64,000 nt of DNA from Vibrio ichthyoenteri ATCC 700023 (GTDB lineage Bacteria; Pseudomonadota; Gammaproteobacteria; Enterobacterales; Vibrionaceae): the NCBI RefSeq assembly GCF_000222605.1, contig NZ_AFWF01000003.1:1-64000 (forward strand), given 5' to 3'. This document shows, one piece after another, positions 38,723 through 48,586 of this stretch (position 1 is the first letter of the stretch; every line of letters starts with the position of its first letter). Under the pieces are notes generated by a model. That model had not been told where the DNA came from and made no database searches. It saw only the letters and a program-made list of their open reading frames with translations. The position numbers were made by a program, and so were the translations under genes.

Positions 38723-41700
38723 TGTGGTTGTCTGATGTTTCTGTAAAACGGCCGGTATCGGCACTCGTTCTCAGCTTGTTGCTGTGTGTATTTGGTATTG
38801 TGTCCTTTTCCAAATTGGCGGTTCGAGAAATGCCGGATATCGAAAATCCGGTAGTGTCGATCAGTACGCGCTATGACGGTGCATCGGCAACCATCATCGA
38901 AAGCCAAATTACCTCCTCACTGGAAGATCAGTTGTCGGGGATCAGTGGTATTGATGAAATATCATCCACCACCCGTAATGGCATGTCGCGCATTACCATT
39001 ACCTTTGATCTGGGTTACGACTTGAATACCGGTGTGAGTGATGTGCGTGATGCCGTTGCTCGTGCACAGCGATCATTGCCAGAAGAAGCCGACGACCCGA
39101 TTGTGTATAAAAACAATGGCTCGGGCGAAGCGTCGCTGTACATCAACTTAAGTTCTTCAGATCTCGACCGAACGCAGTTAACAGACTACGTCGAGCGAGT
39201 ATTGATGGATCGCTTTAGCTTGATTTCAGGGGTGAGCTCGGTTGATATCTCTGGTGGCTTGTACAAGGTCATGTATGTGAAGTTAAAGCCTGAGTTGATG
39301 GCAGGACGTGGCGTGACCACCTCAGACATCTCTCAAGCGCTGCGCAGTGAAAACTTAGAGAGCCCGGGCGGCGAAGTACGTAACGACCAAACTGTTATGT
39401 CGGTCCGTACTGCTCGCACCTACAAAACCGCACAAGATTTTGAGTACCTTGTTGTCCGTCGTGCGAGCGACAACACTCCGATTTATCTAAAAGATATTGC
39501 GGACGTTTACATCGGTGCGGAAAACGAAAATTCGACCTTTAAGAGTGATGGTGTTGTTAACGTCAGTTTAGGTATCGTGCCACAATCGGATGCCAACCCA
39601 CTTGAAGTCGCGAAGCTGGTACACAAAGAAGTCGATACTGTTCAGCAATTTCTACCAAGCGGCACTCGCCTCGCGGTGGATTATGACTCGACCGTGTTTA
39701 TTGAACGTTCAATTGCAGAAGTGTACAGCACGCTATTTATCACCGGTGGTTTGGTCATTTTAGTACTGTATATCTTTATTGGTCAGGCTCGTGCGACCTT
39801 GATTCCTGCCGTTACCGTGCCGGTTTCCCTAATTTCCTCTTTTATTGCGGCCTATTTCTTTGGCTTTTCGATCAACCTCATCACTTTAATGGCTTTGATC
39901 CTTTCGATTGGTCTCGTCGTGGATGATGCCATCGTGGTGGTGGAAAATATCTTCCACCATATTGAACGTGGCGAAAAACCCTTGTTGGCTGCCTACAAAG
40001 GGACACGTGAAGTTGGTTTTGCGGTGATTGCCACCACTTTGGTATTGGTCATGGTATTCCTACCAATCTCCTTTATGGATGGCATGGTTGGTTTGCTGTT
40101 TACTGAATTCTCGGTGTTGTTGGCAATGTCTGTGATTTTCTCTTCACTGATTGCATTAACGTTGACGCCAGTGTTGGGCAGTAAAATTCTTAAAGCTAAT
40201 GTAAAACCGAACCGTTTTAACTTGTTCATTGAGCGTTTATTTGGCCGTTTAGAACAGAGTTATCGCAACCTGCTCACCGCGGCTTTGAAAGCGAAATGGG
40301 CGGCGCCGGTGGTGATATTGGCTTGTATGGGAGGCAGTTATGGCTTGATGCAACAAGTACCATCACAGCTTACTCCAAGTGAAGACCGTGGCGTTATTTT
40401 TGCCTTTGTACGCGGCGCGGATGCAACCAGTTACAACCGTATGTCTGCCAATATGGATATTGTGGAAGAGCGCCTAATGCCTTTACTCGGTCAGGGGTTC
40501 CTCAAGTCATTCAGTATCCAGACGCCTGCATTTGGCGGCATGGCAGGTGACCAGACTGGTTTTGTTATCATGATTTTGGATGATTGGAACGATCGTTCAG
40601 TGACGGCTCAGGAAGCCCTAGGTGAGGTACGTAAAGCGCTGTCCGGCATCGCCGATGTCCGTGCTTTTCCGTTTACGCCAGGCTTTAGAGGTGGGTCGAG
40701 TGAGCCGGTACAATTTGTTTTAGGTGGTGCGGATTACCAAGAACTTAAAGAGTGGTCGGAAAAACTTAAAATATTGGCAGAAGATTCTCCCTTTATGGAA
40801 GGTGCGGAAATCAACTACTCAGAGAAAACCCCAGAACTATTGGTGACGGTGGATAAGCAGCGCGCAGCCGAATTGGGCATTAGTGTTTCTGAGATTTCTA
40901 ATACCTTAGAAGTGATGTTAGGGGGTAAGCGTGAAACGACCTTTGTTGAGCGTGGTGAAGAGTACGATGTTTACTTGCGTGGTGATGAGAATAGCTTTGG
41001 CAATGCCGCTGATTTGACGCAAATTTATATGCGTACGGCTTCGGGTGAGTTAGTCACGTTAGACGCGGTCACGAAGATTGAAGAAGTGGCTTCATCGGTA
41101 CGTTTGTCTCACTACAACAAACAAAAAGCAGTGACGTTATCTGCCAACCTTTCTGATGGCTACACACTGGGTGATGCGTTGGATTATTTGGACCAACAAG
41201 CGATTGAGTTGCTGCCAAATGATATTAGCGTGAGCTATTCAGGTGAATCGAAAGATTACAAAGAGAACCAATCAAGTGTGATGGTGGTATTTGGTTTGGC
41301 GTTGTTGGTGGCTTATTTGGTCTTGGCTGCGCAGTTTGAAAGCTTTATTAACCCGCTGGTGGTGATGTTTACGGTACCCATGGGTGTATTTGGTGGCTTC
41401 TTTGGACTATTTGTTATGGACCAAGGTTTCAACATCTACAGCCAGATTGGCATGATTATGTTGATTGGTATGGTAACCAAAAATGGTATCTTGATTGTTG
41501 AATTTGCCAACCAATTGCGTGACCGTGGTTTGGAATTTGAAAAGGCGATTATTGATGCCTCTGCGCGTCGTTTACGCCCAATTTTGATGACGGCATTTAC
41601 TACGTTAGCAGGTGCAATTCCATTAATCTTATCAACCGGTGCTGGCTATGAAAGCCGAGTCGCGGTGGGTACCGTTATCTTCTTTGGTATGGCTTTTGCG

Positions 41701-41850
41701 ACCTTGATAACCTTGTTTGTTATTCCAGCGATGTATCGCTTGATCTCCGCGAGCACTCAAGCGCCAGGTCATGTGGAAGCGGAACTGAACAAAGAACTTA
41801 ACCATGATTTCAAAGGGCGAACCTCACACGGTGAGCTTAGCGAACACTAA
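38722..41850 (+). CDS. RND efflux pump permease
   Basis: Encodes 1042 aa, normal for hydrophobe/amphiphile RND pumps. It has 12 membrane helices in two halves with large periplasmic loops. The proton-relay motif LILSIGLVVDDAIVVVENIFHH is in helix 4, and the second half carries IGMIMLIGMVTKNGILIVEFANQLR. It exports drugs or other amphiphiles by proton antiport with the upstream adaptor. The substrate is not predictable; related two-gene units are among the multiple RND systems of vibrios. No regulator gene is adjacent. Confidence 0.93.
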   Translation: MWLSDVSVKRPVSALVLSLLLCVFGIVSFSKLAVREMPDIENPVVSISTRYDGASATIIESQITSSLEDQLSGISGIDEISSTTRNGMSRITITFDLGYDLNTGVSDVRDAVARAQRSLPEEADDPIVYKNNGSGEASLYINLSSSDLDRTQLTDYVERVLMDRFSLISGVSSVDISGGLYKVMYVKLKPELMAGRGVTTSDISQALRSENLESPGGEVRNDQTVMSVRTARTYKTAQDFEYLVVRRASDNTPIYLKDIADVYIGAENENSTFKSDGVVNVSLGIVPQSDANPLEVAKLVHKEVDTVQQFLPSGTRLAVDYDSTVFIERSIAEVYSTLFITGGLVILVLYIFIGQARATLIPAVTVPVSLISSFIAAYFFGFSINLITLMALILSIGLVVDDAIVVVENIFHHIERGEKPLLAAYKGTREVGFAVIATTLVLVMVFLPISFMDGMVGLLFTEFSVLLAMSVIFSSLIALTLTPVLGSKILKANVKPNRFNLFIERLFGRLEQSYRNLLTAALKAKWAAPVVILACMGGSYGLMQQVPSQLTPSEDRGVIFAFVRGADATSYNRMSANMDIVEERLMPLLGQGFLKSFSIQTPAFGGMAGDQTGFVIMILDDWNDRSVTAQEALGEVRKALSGIADVRAFPFTPGFRGGSSEPVQFVLGGADYQELKEWSEKLKILAEDSPFMEGAEINYSEKTPELLVTVDKQRAAELGISVSEISNTLEVMLGGKRETTFVERGEEYDVYLRGDENSFGNAADLTQIYMRTASGELVTLDAVTKIEEVASSVRLSHYNKQKAVTLSANLSDGYTLGDALDYLDQQAIELLPNDISVSYSGESKDYKENQSSVMVVFGLALLVAYLVLAAQFESFINPLVVMFTVPMGVFGGFFGLFVMDQGFNIYSQIGMIMLIGMVTKNGILIVEFANQLRDRGLEFEKAIIDASARRLRPILMTAFTTLAGAIPLILSTGAGYESRVAVGTVIFFGMAFATLITLFVIPAMYRLISASTQAPGHVEAELNKELNHDFKGRTSHGELSEH

Positions 41851-41870
41851 AACGCTTTGAGCTGATAATA

Positions 41871-41897
41871 AAAAACCGAGGCAATGCCTCGGTTTTT
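41871..41897. terminator. Bidirectional terminator between the pump gene and yebG
   Basis: AAAAACCGAGGC / GCCTCGGTTTTT, a perfect 12-bp stem with a 3-nt loop between convergent genes. Confidence 0.9.
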
Positions 41898-41950
41898 CTA
41901 TTTATATGCAGTCACGATGTAAGCTGGACGTGGCACGAAAAAATCCGAGC

Positions 41951-42271
41951 TTACGCAGCGTCTTCTTCTTGTTCGTCTTGCTCGATATCAGTTTCAACAT
42001 CGGCAACCGCTTCAATCTTCTTTGCTTTCTTTGGTGCTGGACGACGTTTTGCACCAATAGCGTAAAGCAATTCATCTTTGTTCTGCGCTAGGAACATCGC
42101 TAAGTCTTCTTGCTTAGCTTCGTCTTCTAAAATGTCACTTTTACCTAGTAGTGCAAACAGCTCGTCTGCTGTATCCAGCATTTTGTCATAAGCATCCGCT
42201 TCCGCTTTAGAGGCAAAAGTCATTTTCTCTTCTCCGTTGCGTTCTACTACGTATTTTACGATTACAGCCAT
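41951..42271 (-). CDS. yebG: SOS-induced YebG family protein
   Basis: Encodes 106 aa. The N-terminal half (MAVIVKYVVERNGEEKMTF and SKAEADAYDKMLDTADELF) matches Escherichia coli YebG closely. The rest is a Lys-rich patch (KRRPAPKKAKK) and an acidic tail (DIEQDEQEEDAA), giving a charged, probably disordered C-terminus. YebG is induced by DNA damage; its molecular role is unclear. A LexA-like operator lies 33 bases upstream, supporting both identity and regulation. Confidence 0.88.
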   Translation of the reverse strand: MAVIVKYVVERNGEEKMTFASKAEADAYDKMLDTADELFALLGKSDILEDEAKQEDLAMFLAQNKDELLYAIGAKRRPAPKKAKKIEAVADVETDIEQDEQEEDAA

Positions 42272-42303
42272 GGTTGTTCCTCTAGCTCTAATGAATGTTC
42301 AAT

Positions 42304-42323
42304 TACTGGCTGTTTATACAGTT
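42304..42323. promoter_or_regulatory. LexA-like operator of yebG
   Basis: TACTGGCTGTTTATACAGTT agrees with the LexA consensus TACTGT-N8-ACAGTA at 15 of 20 positions by my count; one core base (G for T in the left CTGT) differs. Its place just upstream of a known SOS gene makes it credible. Confidence 0.65.
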
Positions 42324-42522
42324 TTTAACCAAATAAGTCTAGATGACAGCTCAAAAGTGCGACTTAGATGCTCACCATGTGTGCCATTGTAGGCCACGGT
42401 TACGTGGAGTTTTGTGCGCAAACTCGATTCTAGTTGAAGCTGTATAGGAAGTGTTCGACGCCCTCATCGTTCACTACATCACTGCGTTATTGACGGGATA
42501 GCACAGCATCGGGCTTGCTGTT

Positions 42523-43422
42523 TTATTGCCCCGACTGATCCCAGTGATGGCAAAATTCAATAAAGCGTTTTAGCAGTGGATTTTGATACTTCTCTTTATG
42601 TACCAGCAACCAAAAGCGTCGCTTCATATCGAGCGGTAGATCGATACAAACCACTCGACCATCGTTTATTGCCGGTTCTGCCGCAAGGCGCGACAAACAG
42701 GCTAAGCCTAAACCGGCAGAGACGCAGTTGATCAATGCTTCGGTGGTATTCAATTGGAACGCTTCCTGCCAATGCTCGATGCGTGGGGCGATGGCACGTA
42801 AGAAGAACTCCCGCGATCCGGAGCCTGCTTCACGTAGAATCCAATCGCTGTTTTCCAGATCACTCACGGCTGGGGTAGCCATGTTTGCGAGTGGAGAGTC
42901 TGGACTACAAATAATGCACATTTCATCTTGGCTAAACTGCGTTGAGATCAATTCTGGATGCAGGGTTTTACCTTCAATAAGCGCAAGATCGAGTTCGTAG
43001 TCGACCAGCTTTTCGCAAATGAGTGCAGAGTTAGAAATAAAGAGACTTTGTGCTTGGTGGCCACTTTGCTGACGAAAAGCACTGAGCAAATAGGGCGCGA
43101 CTTGGTTGCCAATGGTATCACTGGCTCCAATTCTCAGTTGACCGGTTAGGGTTGAATCATCGTCGAGTAATTGTTCAATATCTTGTGCACGATGCAGCAG
43201 TTCATCGACCAAAGGTAGTAACTTTTGTCCCTCTTGGTTGAGGACTAAGCGCTTGTTAACGCGGTCAAACAATGAGTGCCCGAGCTGTTTTTCTAGTTCC
43301 GCTAGCGACATGCTCACCGCGGCTTTTGAGAGGAACAGTGATTCCGCCGCTTCGGTTAAAGTGTCGCAGTGATTGATGGTGGAAAAAACTTTGAGCTGCT
43401 TTAATGAAATATTAACGGCCAT
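42523..43422 (-). CDS. LysR-family transcriptional regulator divergent from a TDT transporter
   Basis: Encodes 299 aa with winged helix-turn-helix ISLKQLKVFSTINHCDTLTEAAESLFLSKAAVSMSLAELEKQLG and a substrate-binding domain resembling the CysB/CbbR branch (GQLRIGASDTIGNQVAPYLL, WILREAGSGSREFFLRAI). It is divergently transcribed from the transporter gene across 134 bases, the classical LysR regulator-target arrangement, so it probably controls that gene. The effector is unknown. Confidence 0.88.
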   Translation of the reverse strand: MAVNISLKQLKVFSTINHCDTLTEAAESLFLSKAAVSMSLAELEKQLGHSLFDRVNKRLVLNQEGQKLLPLVDELLHRAQDIEQLLDDDSTLTGQLRIGASDTIGNQVAPYLLSAFRQQSGHQAQSLFISNSALICEKLVDYELDLALIEGKTLHPELISTQFSQDEMCIICSPDSPLANMATPAVSDLENSDWILREAGSGSREFFLRAIAPRIEHWQEAFQLNTTEALINCVSAGLGLACLSRLAAEPAINDGRVVCIDLPLDMKRRFWLLVHKEKYQNPLLKRFIEFCHHWDQSGQ

Positions 43423-43467
43423 AAAGGAGTGAACTTCGTTAGTTAAAAGATGTTGTTTAGTATTATT

Positions 43468-43498
43468 GAACAGTTGTTCTAAATAATTAGATATATCT
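43468..43498. promoter_or_regulatory. Candidate LysR operator in the divergent intergenic region
   Basis: GAACA-GT-TGTTC (43468-43479) is a perfect inverted repeat, followed 9 bases later by the palindrome AGATATATCT (43489-43498). Both lie between the LysR gene and the transporter it probably controls. Confidence 0.4.
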
Positions 43499-43556
43499 TA
43501 ACATAGTGCAAGCGTAGAATGGCGCCATAATAAAGAGATTGAGTGGAGTGTGAGCC

Positions 43557-44531
43557 ATGATCACAGCAACAAAAGCAAAAGTATTCGGAGCGCCAACCCC
43601 AATGGCTGGTCTTGCACTAGGCATTGCAAGTCTGGGTTGGTGTTGGGAGAACGCTGCCAACTTGAATGGTGTTGGTCAAATGAGCGGCGCAGCGATAGCG
43701 TCGATCTTGCTGGTGATCCTCGCGGTAAAATTTTTCTTTCATCGCCATCTTCTGGCGCAAGATTTAGCTCACCCTGTTGTTGGTAGTGTCGTGCCGACGT
43801 TTGCAATGGCGACGATGGTAGTGTCAAATGCGCTCGGTCATTTTTCTCCTTGGGCGGGTGATGCTTTGTGGCTGTTTGCGGTTGCGCTGCATATTGGCTT
43901 TTTAATCAGCTTTGTTTATCACCGCTCACAAGCATTTGAACTTCATCATATGGTGCCAAGTTGGTTTGTTCCACCTGTGGGTATCGTGGTGGCGGATGTC
44001 TCTTTTTCTGGTAACCCACACTTGGCTTTTATCGCCCAAGGTACTTTGATTTTTGGTCTAGCGGCTTATGCAGTGATGTTGCCAGCCATGCTTTACCGTT
44101 TGATTTTTGCTCAAGAAATTCCTGATGCAGCGAAACCAACATTGGCCATTATGGCGGCGCCAGCAAGCCTTTCATTAGCGGGTTACCTAAGTGTGACTAG
44201 TGATCCTTCACCAGTGATCATCGGTGTACTATTTGGTATTGCCGTATTGATGACCGTGGTGATTTATCTGGCTTTTATCAAATTGATGCGTTTGCCTTTT
44301 AGCGCCGGCTTTGCTGCATTTACCTTCCCTATGGTGATCGGTTCGACTGCGCTGTTTAAATTAAGCGCTTGGATGCACAACATCGATGTGGCCGATCATT
44401 ATGTGGCTCAAGTGCATGGCTTGGCATTGGTTGAACTTTGGATTGCCACCGTTGTTGTTGGTTATGTCGCCGTACGTTACTTCCATTTCTATCAACCACA
44501 TAAAGTGATAATGCGTCGCGGAGACAAATAA
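43557..44531 (+). CDS. TDT-family transporter (TehA/SLAC1-like)
   Basis: Encodes 324 aa with about ten membrane helices and few charged residues. The start (FGAPTPMAGLALGIASLGWCWENA) and segments such as PSWFVPPVGIVVADVSF and FAAFTFPMVIGSTALFKL are typical of the tellurite-resistance/dicarboxylate transporter family, which includes TehA and plant anion channel SLAC1. It probably passes small anions; whether tellurite, sulfite or dicarboxylates cannot be said. GAGTGGAGTGTG precedes the ATG. Confidence 0.85.
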   Translation: MITATKAKVFGAPTPMAGLALGIASLGWCWENAANLNGVGQMSGAAIASILLVILAVKFFFHRHLLAQDLAHPVVGSVVPTFAMATMVVSNALGHFSPWAGDALWLFAVALHIGFLISFVYHRSQAFELHHMVPSWFVPPVGIVVADVSFSGNPHLAFIAQGTLIFGLAAYAVMLPAMLYRLIFAQEIPDAAKPTLAIMAAPASLSLAGYLSVTSDPSPVIIGVLFGIAVLMTVVIYLAFIKLMRLPFSAGFAAFTFPMVIGSTALFKLSAWMHNIDVADHYVAQVHGLALVELWIATVVVGYVAVRYFHFYQPHKVIMRRGDK

Positions 44532-44578
44532 ACAAGCCAACGCTCCATCCTTAATGTGTTAGCACTCATTGATCTCCC

Positions 44579-44625
44579 TAAACCAAGAGTGAAGCGATAA
44601 ATTTGCTCTTGGTTTATTTGTTTTC
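44579..44625 (+). terminator. Terminator of the TDT transporter gene
   Basis: TAAACCAAGAG / CTCTTGGTTTA, an 11-bp stem with a 16-nt loop followed by TTTGTTTT, 48 bases after the stop. Confidence 0.65.
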
Positions 44626-44739
44626 ATGCTTTGGGTAAATAAGCGACAACAGCACGCAAACACACGTCAAATCGGCAGTAAATTTAGGGTAGTTATGCTA
44701 GGCTCGATTCAGTTTTGCTAACTATTTTGAGCGTCTATT

Positions 44740-47700
44740 TTGTTTACTGTTTATCATTCCAATCAAGTCGATGTACTGAAATCTTTGCTGGTTGAGTTGG
44801 TCAAGATTGACCCGCTGGAAAACCCATTTGAAAAAGAACAGATATTGGTTCAGAGCCCAGGTATGTCACAGTGGCTCAAAATGGCATTAGCAAAAGAATT
44901 TGGTGTTGCCGCTAATATCGATTTTCCACTTCCCGCGACCTTTATTTGGAACATGTTCACTCAAGTGTTGGCGGATGTGCCGCAACGCAGTGCCTTCAAT
45001 AAAGAGTCGATGAGTTGGAAGTTAATGCAAATACTACCAAGCTTGCTCGACCAAGCTGAATTTGCTCCGCTACAACGTTATCTTGATGATGACAGCGACA
45101 GCTCAAAGCTCTATCAACTGGCAGAAAAAATTGCTGATATTTTCGATGGCTACTTAGTCTATCGCCCAGAATGGATTGCGGCTTGGGAATCGGGCCAAGT
45201 CGTCGCTGAGATTGGGGATGAACATCCGTGGCAACCGATTTTGTGGCAAGCGCTGTATGATCACACTTTAGCGCTCGGCCAATCGCCGTACCATCGTGCC
45301 AATCTTTATGAGCATTTCATCGATAGCCTCGCCAATTACCAAGGTTCGTTTGACAATCTGCCTAAGCGACTGTTTGTCTTCGGCATTACCTCTTTACCTC
45401 CACGTTATATGGATGCGCTTAAAGCGCTTGGTGAGCATATCGATGTTCACTTAATGTTTACCAACCCATGTCGTTATTACTGGGGCGAAGTGCGTGATAG
45501 AAAGTTCCTAGCGAAATTGGCGGCGAAGCAACGTAAGCATTTGGTATGGCGTGACCAACATTCAGAGATTGACGGCGAAAGCGCTCAACTGAAAGGCAGC
45601 ATTGAAGACAATCTTGGCTTTGATGAGATGACTTATGACGAGCACGGAGATGACTCAAGTGCCGATGAATTGCACACCGATGTGGTGGGCAATAGCTTAC
45701 TTGCTTCGATGGGGAAGTTAGGACGTGACAACATGTATCTGCTGTCACAGTTAGAATCAAATGAGATAGAAGCCTTTGTTGATATGGGGCGTGACTCATT
45801 GTTGCAGCAATTGCAGGCCGATATCCTCAATCTTGAAGAGCATCAAGACGATCAATTGCTGACTTCTAGCCATCATAAACAAGTAGTGCGAGCCAATGAT
45901 AGCTCGGTGACACTGCATGCTTGCCACAGTCCGATGCGTGAAGTGGAAGTGCTGCACGATCAATTGCTGAGTATGTTTGATGCCGGCCCGAGCTTAAAAC
46001 CACGCGATATCATCGTGATGGTGGCCGATATCAATGCTTACAGCCCTGCTATTCAAGCAGTATTTGGCAATGCGCCGGGTGAGCGATTTATTCCTTATTC
46101 CATTTCAGACCGTAGTGCCGATCAAGAAAGTCCTATTTTGGCTGCGTTTATGCAGCTACTCAACTTGGCTAATACTCGTTGTTTAGCCTCTGAACTATTA
46201 GAGCTGCTTGAGATTCCTGCAATCCTTAATCGTTTTGGTTTGAGTGAGGATGAGTTCTTACAAGCCAAAATCTGGGTGGAAGAGTCGGGTATTCGCTGGG
46301 GGCTAAACCCAGCAACAGGCGCGGAGTTTGATTTACCGGCAATCGCGCAAAATACCTGGCAGTTTGGTATAGAACGGATGTTGCTTGGTTATGCAATGCC
46401 GGAATCAGCAGGATTGTTTGATGACGGTCAGCAATCATTGTCCCCCTACAATGAAGTGCAAGGCATGGGCGCTGAATTAGCGGGTAAGCTGGCGCACTTT
46501 GTTGAAACCGTCAGTGAATATCGTCAGCAGTTGGCAAGTTCACACAGTATTGATGATTGGCGTCAACTGTTGACCGCGATGTTGGATGATTTTTTTAAAG
46601 TGGAGTTGGAAGGTGAAGTGGCGCTCAAGTCGATTCGTGACACGCTCGCCATGCTACGAGAGCAGTTAGCTGATGCCGCTTATCATGCTGAACTCGCCCC
46701 GAGTATTATTTGCCAATATCTACAAAACAAACTGTCGGGAACCCGTGTTAGCCAACGCTTCTTAGCAGGACAAGTTAACTTCTGTACCCTGATGCCAATG
46801 CGCTCGATTCCATTTAGAACCGTGTGCTTGCTGGGTATGAATGATGGCGTTTACCCTCGCTCAATGCCGCCTGAAGGGTTTGATTTGATGAATGGTCGCA
46901 CTCGTGCAGGCGACCGTTCTCGTCGTGATGATGACCGTTATCTGTTTTTAGAAGCCCTGTTGTCTGCACAGCAAACACTCTACATCAGTTACGTTGGCCG
47001 CTCGATTCAAGACAATACGGAACGAGTACCATCGGTATTGGTCTCCGAGTTATTAGAATATTGTCATCAAAACTACCGTTTAGCGGAAGATGCCGAATTG
47101 AGCTGTGATCAATCTGGCGATAAGTTGCTGGCCAATTTGCACCACCAACATGCCATGGTGCCATTTAGCCCTGCTGCCTTTGGTTTTACTTCATCGGAAG
47201 CTGTTCAAGGGAATCCAACCAGTTACGCTAAGGAGTGGTTGCCAGCGGCCAATCGCCAAGGTCAGCGTAGTGGTGAGTTTAACCGCCAGTTAAGTGATTA
47301 TCTGGCCGATGTGAGTTACCCGATCGATCTTGATTTGGTCGAGCTGCAACGTTTTTGGCGCTTACCCGTGCAGTATTTTTTCAACCGTCGCTTAAAAGTG
47401 ATGTTTGAGCCGCCATTGCCGATTATGCCCGATGAAGAGCCGTTTATTTTGGATGGTTTAGAAAGCTTCCAAATTCGTGATGCTTTACTTGAGCAGCTAC
47501 TTGGCGATCAACTGCAAGCAAACGCTAACCCGGAAAAAACGGTACAAGCTTTCGTCGCTCAGCAGCGAGCACAGGGGAAATTACCCGTGGGCGCTTTTGG
47601 CGATATTGAATTTGAGACCAACCGCGTGCAAGCGGAGCAACTGGTTGAGAAGCTGCGTTTTGTTACCAGTGCGCCAAGTGACGATATTGAGATCAATTTA

Positions 47701-48267
47701 ACCTTTGATCTGCTTGGTGAAGGTAAGCCGATCTTGTTGCAAGGTTGGCTGACTCAAGCTTATCAATCAGGGTTAGTACGTTATCGCAGTGGTAAAATTC
47801 GTCCGCAAGATTATTTAGCGGCGTGGATTGATCATCTCTCAATGTCAGCGATGGGGTTGGCTAAGCGCACCCACATGATTGGTTATGACCGTAAAGAAGG
47901 CGTCGTTCATCTGATTTATCCGCCGTTGGATGATGCCAATTACGCCAAAATTTTGCTGACTGAACTGGTACGTTTGTTCTATCAAGGAATGACTCAACCG
48001 TTGGCTTATTTCCCTAAAACCTCTCTGGCTGCCATTGAAGCGGGTTTTAGCCGTGGTGGTTCGTGGGCGGATGATGAAGATAAATCACTCAAGAAAATGG
48101 CCGATGCCTTTAACGATGGCTTTATGAGCAGTGGTGAAGGTAACAACGCTTACATTGGTCGAATTTGGCCGCAGTGGAATGAAGCTTTAGCACAAGAGGT
48201 TCGCTCATTAGCTGCCTTGGTTATTCAAGCACCAAGGTTGCTGGTGAAAGATGCACATGATGAATAA
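44740..48267 (+). CDS. recC: RecBCD enzyme subunit RecC
   Basis: Encodes 1175 aa from a TTG; the start MFTVYHSNQVDVLKSLL matches the Escherichia coli N-terminus MLRVYHSN, so the rare start codon is well supported. Motifs include ILVQSPGMSQWLKMALAKEFGVAANIDFPLPATFIW, LFVFGITSLPPRYMDAL, and GQVNFCTLMPMRSIPFRTVCLLGMNDGVYPR. RecC is a catalytically dead helicase-like subunit that splits DNA strands and recognises Chi. An insertion at about 285-325 rich in Asp/Glu lies before the second half. recB follows after about 320 bases. Confidence 0.96.
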   Translation: MFTVYHSNQVDVLKSLLVELVKIDPLENPFEKEQILVQSPGMSQWLKMALAKEFGVAANIDFPLPATFIWNMFTQVLADVPQRSAFNKESMSWKLMQILPSLLDQAEFAPLQRYLDDDSDSSKLYQLAEKIADIFDGYLVYRPEWIAAWESGQVVAEIGDEHPWQPILWQALYDHTLALGQSPYHRANLYEHFIDSLANYQGSFDNLPKRLFVFGITSLPPRYMDALKALGEHIDVHLMFTNPCRYYWGEVRDRKFLAKLAAKQRKHLVWRDQHSEIDGESAQLKGSIEDNLGFDEMTYDEHGDDSSADELHTDVVGNSLLASMGKLGRDNMYLLSQLESNEIEAFVDMGRDSLLQQLQADILNLEEHQDDQLLTSSHHKQVVRANDSSVTLHACHSPMREVEVLHDQLLSMFDAGPSLKPRDIIVMVADINAYSPAIQAVFGNAPGERFIPYSISDRSADQESPILAAFMQLLNLANTRCLASELLELLEIPAILNRFGLSEDEFLQAKIWVEESGIRWGLNPATGAEFDLPAIAQNTWQFGIERMLLGYAMPESAGLFDDGQQSLSPYNEVQGMGAELAGKLAHFVETVSEYRQQLASSHSIDDWRQLLTAMLDDFFKVELEGEVALKSIRDTLAMLREQLADAAYHAELAPSIICQYLQNKLSGTRVSQRFLAGQVNFCTLMPMRSIPFRTVCLLGMNDGVYPRSMPPEGFDLMNGRTRAGDRSRRDDDRYLFLEALLSAQQTLYISYVGRSIQDNTERVPSVLVSELLEYCHQNYRLAEDAELSCDQSGDKLLANLHHQHAMVPFSPAAFGFTSSEAVQGNPTSYAKEWLPAANRQGQRSGEFNRQLSDYLADVSYPIDLDLVELQRFWRLPVQYFFNRRLKVMFEPPLPIMPDEEPFILDGLESFQIRDALLEQLLGDQLQANANPEKTVQAFVAQQRAQGKLPVGAFGDIEFETNRVQAEQLVEKLRFVTSAPSDDIEINLTFDLLGEGKPILLQGWLTQAYQSGLVRYRSGKIRPQDYLAAWIDHLSMSAMGLAKRTHMIGYDRKEGVVHLIYPPLDDANYAKILLTELVRLFYQGMTQPLAYFPKTSLAAIEAGFSRGGSWADDEDKSLKKMADAFNDGFMSSGEGNNAYIGRIWPQWNEALAQEVRSLAALVIQAPRLLVKDAHDE

Positions 48268-48586
48268 AGAGGGTCTGGTGGTGAACGGTCAGTTCAGGGT
48301 AAGAAAGGGAAGTGGTTGGCCGCCAGTAAATCGTTATTAATGTGTAGGGCGTTCGCTGTGCGGCCAGTGGTCAGAGGGACCATTATTCTGTGGGTTCAGC
48401 TAAGTTGATAACTAGCTCAACACGTGGCGCGGATAGTAAAGCTTAACTGGGGGAGGTTCTGTGAGAGCGCTCCCATTAAATCTGCCACCTTAGATTTAGG
48501 TGCAGATAAACACTCATTATCAAGCTTATGTCACACAAAAAAGTGTGAATAAATTGATTAAGAAGTTACATAAAGGTTTGATTGTT
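48268..48586. other. recC-recB intergenic region with inverted repeats
   Basis: About 320 bases lie where enterobacteria carry ptrA. It contains TCTGCCACCT-TAGATTT-AGGTGCAGA, a hairpin at about 48480-48506 with one bulge, and GGGGGAG...GCTCCC at about 48450-48475. There is no convincing gene: the recB frame stays open from 48500, but the ATG at 48587 has the ribosome-binding site. The hairpins could be a terminator or leader. Confidence 0.45.
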
